DNA of 22,192 nucleotides, from contig JAHBAN010000023.1 in the NCBI GenBank assembly GCA_018500075.1, positions 1 to 22,192 of the forward strand. Direction: 5' to 3'. This DNA is from Flavobacteriia bacterium. GTDB lineage: Bacteria > Bacteroidota > Bacteroidia > Flavobacteriales > Flavobacteriaceae. Under the pieces are notes generated by a model that was not told the DNA's origin, ran no database searches, and saw only the letters and a program-made list of their open reading frames with translations. Below are positions 1 through 5,978 of the stretch, piece by piece (the first letter of the stretch is position 1; every line of letters starts with the position of its first letter). Both the position numbers and the translations under genes were made by a program.

Positions 1-168
1 TAAGGCCAGCACCATAATGCGCTGGCCCTCATAGGGCGCCTCAAAATGCACCTTGGGCTTCTGCCCCAGAGTTTTCAGACGCTGATACTCGGACTGAAAC
101 GTGACAATGGCCCGAGCGCCGGGATAGAGCGTAAGTGTCTGTATGTATGAAATAATTCTTTTGATCAT
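1..168 (-). CDS. N-terminal part of an unidentified protein, cut by the left edge
   Basis: The first 56 codons of a minus-strand gene are visible, starting at an ATG (166-168) and open to the window edge. The peptide begins MIKRIISYIQTLTLYPGARA and continues with a soluble-looking stretch containing YQRLKTLGQKPKVHF and YEGQRIMVLAL. A weak purine-rich ribosome binding site (AAAGAG) lies about six bases before the ATG. The gene follows the glycosyltransferase gene in the same direction after about 200 bp, so a surface-polysaccharide role is possible. That is inference from context only. No domain can be recognised in 56 residues, and the reading frame itself is supported mainly by being open with a plausible start. 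Confidence 0.55.
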   Translation of the reverse strand, partial: MIKRIISYIQTLTLYPGARAIVTFQSEYQRLKTLGQKPKVHFEAPYEGQRIMVLAL

Positions 169-367
169 TGGAAACTCTTTAAATCTGGCGGTGCAACACC
201 CTATCAGGAAAGATGCTGCGACAAGGTAAATGGCAGGGGTGAAAGCGAGTGCGTGGACGTCTGTTTTGGATCAGCCATGACGGTCAATGGCGTGCGGGTT
301 TGGCTTTGCTCTTGGGTGGTCCCTCCCGATCGGTTTTTAAACTCCATACTGTCTTAAGATATTGGCG

Positions 368-1318
368 CTACAATCGGGATGTGGCGCAAGCAAGATAAAG
401 GGCCAGTGTCCCTTTGGGGCGTTGGCGCAGAGCACCAGAGCGATAGAGGGCTGTCAGGCGCTTGACCAAGCCACCGCGTCGCGCATCAGAGAAATGCGCG
501 AAGGCGTTTTTCGCCTCGGGTGTAAACCTGTGGTAGGAGGCGCTGAGAGCGGCGATGTTTGTGTCGTTCCATTTCGCAAACTGGCGCCCGGCCACAAAGA
601 GGGTGCGGTGAAGCTTGCCGCTGATCGAGCTATTGGCCCCGATTACGTTGTCGGCGTGTTGGCGATAATACAGAACCGGAGAGTTGTCGCGGATCACTTT
701 CCCGCCACAGGCCGAGATGATCTGATAAATCCACCAGTCGTGAATCACCACATCATCGACTTCTTCGGCCGCCGCCTTGAGCAAACGGATCGCCGGACCG
801 TTCAACATCATGGTGTTGCCCCCGCCGATAGACTGCACCAGCGCATTTTCAAAGCACGGGTTGCGCCGGAAGGCCGGCGACGGGCTAACGCCCTCCAGAT
901 TTTCGTTACAAATGAGGGTGCTGGCCGAATAGAGGATGGGCCGCTCCCCCTCTGAGGCCGCCTTGATCGCATTGCGCCCTTTTTCGAGCTTGTCGGGCAA
1001 CCAAACATCGTCTTGATCAGACAGGGCAATCATAGAGGTGCCGTCCGGTATCCGCCTCAAAAGCGAGAGAAAATTACGCGCACAGCCAGAGCGCGGCCCG
1101 GCCACCACAGTAACATCATGACAGCCCTCCACACCGGCTTTGAAGCGCGACAGAATATCTAATGTATCGTCGGTGGACCCGTCATCGGAGACCAGAAGAT
1201 CCCAATTTTCATAAGTCTGAGCCGAAAAGCTGTCCAGCTGCTGTTCCAGAAACTTTCCGCCGCCAAACGACGCCAGTAGGATAAGAACTGTTTCTTTATC
1301 ACCCATCACAACGACCAC
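368..1318 (-). CDS. Glycosyltransferase family 2
   Basis: The 316-residue protein has the GT-A fold signatures of family 2 glycosyltransferases. It has an N-terminal beta strand with VLILLASF, the nucleotide-binding acidic stretch SDDGSTDDT (about residues 44-52), and the metal/nucleotide-sugar motif SDQDDVWLPDKL (about 100-111). The later HDWW motif is typical of rhamnosyltransferase-like members. The product probably transfers a sugar from a nucleotide donor to a cell-surface polysaccharide or lipopolysaccharide at the cytoplasmic side of the membrane; donor and acceptor cannot be read from sequence. The longest frame starts at a GTG (1316-1318). An ATG four codons in (1304-1306) is an equally plausible start, and neither has a clear ribosome binding site. 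No factor-independent terminator follows the stop. Confidence 0.88.
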   Translation of the reverse strand: MVVVMGDKETVLILLASFGGGKFLEQQLDSFSAQTYENWDLLVSDDGSTDDTLDILSRFKAGVEGCHDVTVVAGPRSGCARNFLSLLRRIPDGTSMIALSDQDDVWLPDKLEKGRNAIKAASEGERPILYSASTLICNENLEGVSPSPAFRRNPCFENALVQSIGGGNTMMLNGPAIRLLKAAAEEVDDVVIHDWWIYQIISACGGKVIRDNSPVLYYRQHADNVIGANSSISGKLHRTLFVAGRQFAKWNDTNIAALSASYHRFTPEAKNAFAHFSDARRGGLVKRLTALYRSGALRQRPKGTLALYLACATSRL

Positions 1319-1638
1319 TGTTTAACTCAAAAAGAAAGGGGTCCGACCCCGTTCAGCACATATTCAAACATTCACTATCACGGCCATGTCATATCCTTCA
1401 AGCCGCAACAATTACATTTTGAGTTTCCTCAGCCTAAATTGCAAGCAAAGGTTTCTGCTATACCCTATCGCTATTGCCCTACACACTTGAGGGGGAAACT
1501 CATCAAGAAAACCTCAGACAAGGAGACACTTCCGCAAGGGGCGCGCGGCGCGCTGTTTCTCCAAACAGATTAAATCCACCTGAAGCTGCAGGCTTCTATC
1601 GCACCGCGGCGTTCACAGCCCGCCCCGCTTCCGGCTCT
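1319..1638. other. 320-bp intergenic region without a convincing gene
   Basis: The part next to the glycosyltransferase is AT-rich and could hold its minus-strand promoter. A weak candidate is TTGCAA (1439-1444) with CAAAAT (read on the minus strand at 1416-1421), 17 bp apart. A short GC palindrome, GGGGTC-C-GACCCC (1338-1350), lies just before the glycosyltransferase start. The other half contains a 6-bp inverted repeat with a 4-base loop, CTGTTT-CTCC-AAACAG (1553-1568), next to a GCGCGC-G-GCGCGC stretch, and a smaller GAAGC/GCTTC hairpin near 1582-1596. None has a T-tract that would make it a clear terminator for the oxidoreductase gene ending at 1639. A 62-codon plus-strand frame here has no family resemblance. 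Confidence 0.6.
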
Positions 1639-3678
1639 CTACCAGAGAATGCCGTGTCTTAACGCATCATAGATCGCGGCGTGCGTGTTGCGTGACGAGA
1701 TCGCATCTCCGATCCGGTAGAGCGCGAATGTGCCTTTGGGGTTCTGTGGCACAAAAAGCTCTCCCGCCGCTCCGAGCAAGACATCATGGTCAACCTCGCC
1801 AAAGTTCGAGGACTGGGGCTTGAGCGCAAAATAAAGCTCATCAAGGGGAAAAGTGCCCTGATTGACGATCACCTGATCATAGTCTTTCTCGGACACGTGC
1901 CGCGAATAATCCGTTCCGATCTGCGCCACAAGGCGGTTGCCCCGGCGGCTCAGGCTTTTGAGCGTTCGCCCGACCGTAAACAGCGCATCCTTGTCTTGCA
2001 GGCTCCGCATATAGGGCACGAGGTTCATGCCCATCACTTCGGGCGCAAAGCTGCGATCACGGGTCATCACTTCGACAGCGCCGCCCGCCGCCGCAACGAC
2101 CTCAGCCGCCATAAGAGCTGTATGATCGCCCGCATCATCAAAGATCAGCACCTGCTCGCCCGGCTTTGCATCGCCGGCAATGATATCCCAAGCGCTCACC
2201 GCCAGCGCATTGCCGGCCTCAAGCACTGTGACATCGGGCAAACCGCCCGTCGCAATGATCACCACATCCGGCTCAAGCGCGCACACATCCTGCGCCTCGG
2301 CATAGGTGTTTAAGTGAAAGCGCACATCCCGCGCCGCACATTGCGCCATCCGCCAGTCGATGATCCCGATCATTTCGCTGCGGCGCTTGTTTTGGGCTGT
2401 GAGGCGGATTTGTCCGCCCGCCTCCGGCGCGGCCTCAAAGACGGTGACGTCATGGCCCCGCTCTGCGGCCACGCGGGCCGCCTCAAGCCCCGCTGGCCCC
2501 GCGCCGACAATCACAACCTTTTTGGGGCTGTCGGCGGGCATGATCTGATGTGGCATGGTCAGCTCGCGGCCCGTGGCTGCATTGTGAATGCACAGCGCCT
2601 CTCCCGCCTGATAGATACGGTCCAGACAATAGGTCGCGCCGACACAGGGGCGGATATCGTCTTCGCGCCCCTCCATAATCTTGGTGACAATCAAAGGATC
2701 CGCCATATGCGCACGGGTCATCCCCACCATATCAAGCAGCCCCGTGGCGACGGCATGACGCGCTGTCGCCACATCTGGAATACGCGCGGCGTGAAAGGTC
2801 GGCATCCCTGTCTCGGCACGCACAGCCCCGGCAAAATCAAGATGCGGTGCCGAGCGCATTCCCTGCACAGGAATCACATCGGTCATGGCAGGGTCGGTGT
2901 GAATACGGCCGCGTATGACGTTGAGAAAGTCGACCTGCCCGCTGGCCTTGAGGGCATGGGCGATTTTAAGCCCCTCCTCGGGGGTGATGCCCCCCGGTTC
3001 TGCCTCATCTGCGGTATAGCGCACCCCGATGATAAATTCGCGCCCGACGCGTTTGCGGATCGCATCGAGCACTTCAAATCCGAAGCGCATACGGTTCTCA
3101 AGGCTGCCGCCATAGGGCGCGGCCCAATCGTTTGTGAAGGGCGAGTAGAACTGGTCAATCAGATGGCCATAGGCCTGAAGCTCGATCCCGTCGAGGCCCG
3201 CCGCCTGCATCCGTTCGGCGGCATCCGCATAATCCTCGATGATGCGGGCAATGTCGAAGTCTTCCATCATTTTCGGAAACGCACGGTGCGCAGGCTCGCG
3301 GCTGTGGGAGGGGGCCAGCGAAGGCAGCCAGTCGCCCTTGTTCCAGCCGGTGCGGCGGCCAAGATGGGTGAGCTGGATCATCACCGCGCAGCCATGCTCA
3401 TGGCAGGCATCACTGAGCGCGCGCATCCACGGCACAACCTCGTCTTTATAGGCGAGAATATTGTTAAAGACCGGCGGGCTGTCGCGGCTCACCGCCGCAG
3501 AGCCGGCTGTCATGGCCAGCGCCACACCCGCTTTGGCACGGGCTTCATGATAGGCCCGATACCGCTCTGTCGGCATTCCGTTTTCAGGATAGGCCGGCTC
3601 ATGGCTTGTGGTCATGATACGGTTTTTCAGCGTCAGATGTTTGAGCTGATAGGGCTGAAGTAGGGCGTCTTTGCTCAT
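1639..3678 (-). CDS. Old-yellow-enzyme/TMADH-like N-demethylase (DgcA/StcD-type flavoprotein)
   Basis: This 679-residue protein has the two-part architecture of the trimethylamine dehydrogenase/2,4-dienoyl-CoA reductase group. An FMN-binding TIM barrel of the old yellow enzyme type covers about residues 5-340, with IQLTHLGRR and PYGGSLENRMRF. A cysteine-containing Fe-S segment follows (about 344-364). A nucleotide-binding domain has the GAGPAGLEAARVAAERG Rossmann motif (from about 392). The opening RIMTTSHEPAYPENGMPTERYRAYHE resembles the family annotated as dimethylglycine demethylase DgcA or N-methylproline demethylase StcD, so oxidative removal of an N-methyl group is the likely reaction. 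Only three of the four TMADH cluster cysteines are present (C345, C351, C363; A348 replaces one). The ATG at 3678 has a GAGG ribosome binding site five bases upstream. It is the last gene of the 8381-1639 cluster, 76 bp after the TetR gene. The substrate is inferred from neighbours only. Confidence 0.85.
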   Translation of the reverse strand: MSKDALLQPYQLKHLTLKNRIMTTSHEPAYPENGMPTERYRAYHEARAKAGVALAMTAGSAAVSRDSPPVFNNILAYKDEVVPWMRALSDACHEHGCAVMIQLTHLGRRTGWNKGDWLPSLAPSHSREPAHRAFPKMMEDFDIARIIEDYADAAERMQAAGLDGIELQAYGHLIDQFYSPFTNDWAAPYGGSLENRMRFGFEVLDAIRKRVGREFIIGVRYTADEAEPGGITPEEGLKIAHALKASGQVDFLNVIRGRIHTDPAMTDVIPVQGMRSAPHLDFAGAVRAETGMPTFHAARIPDVATARHAVATGLLDMVGMTRAHMADPLIVTKIMEGREDDIRPCVGATYCLDRIYQAGEALCIHNAATGRELTMPHQIMPADSPKKVVIVGAGPAGLEAARVAAERGHDVTVFEAAPEAGGQIRLTAQNKRRSEMIGIIDWRMAQCAARDVRFHLNTYAEAQDVCALEPDVVIIATGGLPDVTVLEAGNALAVSAWDIIAGDAKPGEQVLIFDDAGDHTALMAAEVVAAAGGAVEVMTRDRSFAPEVMGMNLVPYMRSLQDKDALFTVGRTLKSLSRRGNRLVAQIGTDYSRHVSEKDYDQVIVNQGTFPLDELYFALKPQSSNFGEVDHDVLLGAAGELFVPQNPKGTFALYRIGDAISSRNTHAAIYDALRHGILW

Positions 3679-3700
3679 GGTGTCCTCGTCTTGCTTTGAT

Positions 3701-3716
3701 CAGACTACAGTGTCTG
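3701..3716. promoter_or_regulatory. Candidate second operator for the TetR-family regulator
   Basis: The sequence CAGAC-TACAGT-GTCTG is a 16-bp inverted repeat with 5-bp arms in the 76-bp gap between the TetR gene and the flavoprotein gene. It lies 22 bp before the flavoprotein ATG. It has the same length and the same GAC-N6-GTC core geometry as the perfect palindrome at 8469-8484 at the operon head. The words CCAGAAAAG (3722-3730) and CCAGAAAAAG (3745-3754) lie beside it, and the 10-base form recurs at 8482-8491. Binding by the TetR protein is inference. Confidence 0.4.
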
Positions 3717-3754
3717 CGGCCCCAGAAAAGAGCTTATAAGAGGGCCAGAAAAAG

Positions 3755-4426
3755 TCATTTCTTCTCGACGGCTCGGGAGAAGGCCAGAAACTCCGCGACC
3801 TCCTCGGCCGAGGGCTGCACGCCGGAAAAGCAGTAGAGATATTGCCCGACCCGCTTGAGCCTTTCCTCCAAGGTTTCGGCCAGATCCAGCGCGTAATAGC
3901 CGATCTGTTGGTAATAGAGCACACGCGCGCGAATATCGGCCTCGGCGGCGCTATAGCCGTGACGCTCAAACATCTCGGTTATGGCCGCTTGCCGGGCCGC
4001 ATCGGCACGGTCAATCACCCGGCGCACAGAACCGTCGCGCCGCGCCCATTCGCGCACCGCAAAGTCAAGTTGCGGGTTGAACCCATCCGGGTCAACAACA
4101 CAGCGAAAGAAGTTGTTGAGCGCACCCGTGATCGTTGTCGCGGGCATCTCTGTGTGACGGATCAAAATGCCCGTGTTGGATGTGTTCCAATCGTCCAGAA
4201 GCTGGTTGAGCAAGTCTTTTCGGCTCTTAAAATACCAATAAAACGACGAGCGCGACACATCGAGCCGCTCTGCAATCCCCAAGACCTTGACCTGCCCGAC
4301 GCCCTCGCTGATCAGAATATCGCGCGCCACATTGAGCCAGTCTTCACGCGTGACCTTGATATGCCCGCCAAGTGGCGGCTTGTCAGGATCGTCGCGGTGT
4401 AAGAGCAGGGTCGGTGCTTTTGACAT
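3755..4426 (-). CDS. TetR/AcrR-family transcriptional regulator
   Basis: The 223-residue protein carries a TetR-type DNA-binding domain at about residues 26-80: VTREDWLNVARDILISEGVG, then the helix-turn-helix LGIAERLDVSRSSFYWYFKSRKDLL. About 25 residues precede the domain. The all-helical C-terminal part should form the ligand-binding and dimer domain. It is encoded inside the catabolic cluster, nine bases after the MttB-like gene. Its ribosome binding site (AAGGAAGG) overlaps the stop codon of that gene, so translation is likely coupled. Position and family suggest that it controls this operon, most simply as a repressor released by the substrate or a breakdown product. The 16-bp palindromes at 8469-8484 and 3701-3716 are candidate binding sites. 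The ligand is unknown. Confidence 0.88.
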   Translation of the reverse strand: MSKAPTLLLHRDDPDKPPLGGHIKVTREDWLNVARDILISEGVGQVKVLGIAERLDVSRSSFYWYFKSRKDLLNQLLDDWNTSNTGILIRHTEMPATTITGALNNFFRCVVDPDGFNPQLDFAVREWARRDGSVRRVIDRADAARQAAITEMFERHGYSAAEADIRARVLYYQQIGYYALDLAETLEERLKRVGQYLYCFSGVQPSAEEVAEFLAFSRAVEKK

Positions 4427-4435
4427 GGGCCTTCC

Positions 4436-5977
4436 TTAACTTTCAGGCGGCGCGCCGCCTTCTTGCGTGCGTTTGGCAATAAACTCTTTGAGCGCGCCCA
4501 GCCGCGTTTCGTCCACGTCCGGGCGTTTGTCGGCGGCCAGAATATCTTGCCAGACTTTTGTCGCCCGCGTGTTGGCGTCCTGTGCGCCGCGTTCGGTCCA
4601 TGTGCCGAAATTAGCATAGTCATGCACGTGAGGCTCATAAAACGCGCTGTTGTAGCGCTCCATGGTCTGGGTTGTCGCAAAGAAATGCCCCGAAGGCTGC
4701 ACTTCGCTGATGGCTGTCTCAAAGCCGATGTCGGCCGGCCCTGCCTCTGCGCCGGCGCAAAGCTCGGCAATCATGTTGAGCACTTCCGCATCTGTCACAA
4801 CTTTTTCGTAAGAAACACTCAAGCCGCCCTCAAGCCACCCCGCGGAATGGATAATCACCGTCGCCCCCGCCATAAGACAGCCCCACAGGCCCATCTGGTT
4901 CTCATTGGCCGCCTGAACATCATTGGTGTTGGAGGCCGAGCCAGCGGCCGAGCGCCATGGCAGGCCGGTAAAGCGCGCCAACTGGCCGGCGGCAAGGCTC
5001 GCCTGAAAATGCGAGGGCGTGCCAAAGGCGGGCGCGCCTGATTTCATATCGACATTCGAGGTGAAGGTGCCATAGCAGACCGGCGCGCCGGGCCGGACGA
5101 GCTGGGTGAGCGTGATGCCCGCCAGAGCTTCAGCGTGGCTCAGCGTGATCGCGCCCGCGACGGTGATCGGTGCCATCGCGCCCATCAGCGTAAAGGGCGT
5201 AACAATCGAAAGCTGCCCATGGCGGGCAAAGTCGATCAACCCCTGCGCCATTGGAATATCGAGCGTGCGCGGGCTGTTGGTGTTGATGATGGTGTAACAA
5301 TAGGGATTGGCGAGAAAGCTCTCGTCATCCACGCCCCGGAACGTTTGCAACATTTGAAAGCCGTCCATCGTCTGCGGCGTGCCCCGCGCGAAGACAAAGG
5401 GAAACTTGTCGGTCAGCTCCATCTGGGTCTGCATGGTGAAATAATGACGCAGATGGGTCGGAACATCTTGCGGCTCCACTGACGGCGACATCATCTGAAA
5501 GACATCATAATGATGCGCAATCTTGGTGTATTCGGTAAAGTCCTGTGCCGATCCCGGCCGGCGGCCACGCACCAGATCCGTCGCATTGGGCGCGCCGGCT
5601 CCCGGTTGAAAGACAAGGCTCCCCAGCTCGAGCGTTACATCGCGCGCGCGCGCGCCGGCCCGGCCCGTGATCGACTTGGGCGCAGTGGCCAACGTCGCCT
5701 CAACCATCTCGCGGCCAATATAGACCATATCGCCTTCAACCCGCGCCCCCCCCGCTTTGTATAGAGCAATGGCCTCGGGCAGCAGAACCCGCATCCCAAG
5801 CTCTTCCAGCGTGCGCAGCGCAGTGTTGTGCATAGCCTCGATCTGATCCTCCGAGAACACGTTCATCGGCGGAAACGGATTTTTCAGAGTGCTGTAATTT
5901 GTTTTGCGCTCAAAGGGCGTGGCCTTGGCCTCTGCCCTGCCGCGCCGCCGGGGCCGGCTTTTGACATCTTCACTCAT
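4436..5977 (-). CDS. MttB-family (trimethylamine methyltransferase-like) protein, pyrrolysine-free
   Basis: The 513-residue protein resembles the MttB superfamily of cobalamin-dependent methyltransferases. It starts with the arginine-rich segment SRPRRRGRAEAK seen in many alphaproteobacterial members, followed by a TIM-barrel body with LRTLEELGMRVL, GAGAPNATDLVRGRRPG, and INTNSPRTLDIPMAQGL. The frame has no internal amber codon, so it belongs to the non-pyrrolysine branch. Characterised members of that branch (MtgB for glycine betaine, MtpB for proline betaine) move a methyl group from a quaternary amine to a corrinoid protein. No corrinoid-protein gene, corrinoid reactivase or methyl-corrinoid:folate transferase is in the window. 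Its ATG lies one base after the stop of the flavin/folate demethylase gene, and its ribosome binding site (GAGGGG) is inside the end of that gene. Family assignment is firm; substrate and methyl acceptor are not known. Confidence 0.88.
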   Translation of the reverse strand: MSEDVKSRPRRRGRAEAKATPFERKTNYSTLKNPFPPMNVFSEDQIEAMHNTALRTLEELGMRVLLPEAIALYKAGGARVEGDMVYIGREMVEATLATAPKSITGRAGARARDVTLELGSLVFQPGAGAPNATDLVRGRRPGSAQDFTEYTKIAHHYDVFQMMSPSVEPQDVPTHLRHYFTMQTQMELTDKFPFVFARGTPQTMDGFQMLQTFRGVDDESFLANPYCYTIINTNSPRTLDIPMAQGLIDFARHGQLSIVTPFTLMGAMAPITVAGAITLSHAEALAGITLTQLVRPGAPVCYGTFTSNVDMKSGAPAFGTPSHFQASLAAGQLARFTGLPWRSAAGSASNTNDVQAANENQMGLWGCLMAGATVIIHSAGWLEGGLSVSYEKVVTDAEVLNMIAELCAGAEAGPADIGFETAISEVQPSGHFFATTQTMERYNSAFYEPHVHDYANFGTWTERGAQDANTRATKVWQDILAADKRPDVDETRLGALKEFIAKRTQEGGAPPES

Positions 5978-5978
5978 G

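Noticed and set aside
192..335. 47-codon minus-strand frame between the glycosyltransferase and the left-edge gene
   Set aside because: It has a start and stop, but no ribosome binding site that fits, and a Ser/Thr/Pro/Gln-rich sequence with no family likeness; chance is the simplest explanation.
1474..1662. 62-codon plus-strand frame in the intergenic region
   Set aside because: Low-complexity composition, no ribosome binding site fitting the start, no recognised family, and overlap with the end of the flavoprotein gene.
1786..3663. Long plus-strand frames (175 and 449 codons) opposite the flavoprotein gene
   Set aside because: They are antisense shadows of a high-GC gene, rich in His, Arg and Ala with no domain, while the minus strand encodes a complete recognised enzyme.
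3679..3754. Factor-independent terminator after the TetR gene
   Set aside because: GGCCC and GGGCC could pair across an 18-base loop, but there is no T-tract after it, so readthrough or an internal promoter is more likely.
4436..5977. Pyrrolysine (amber) codon in the MttB-like gene
   Set aside because: The frame is continuous with no internal TAG, and it is of full length, so this is a non-pyrrolysine member.
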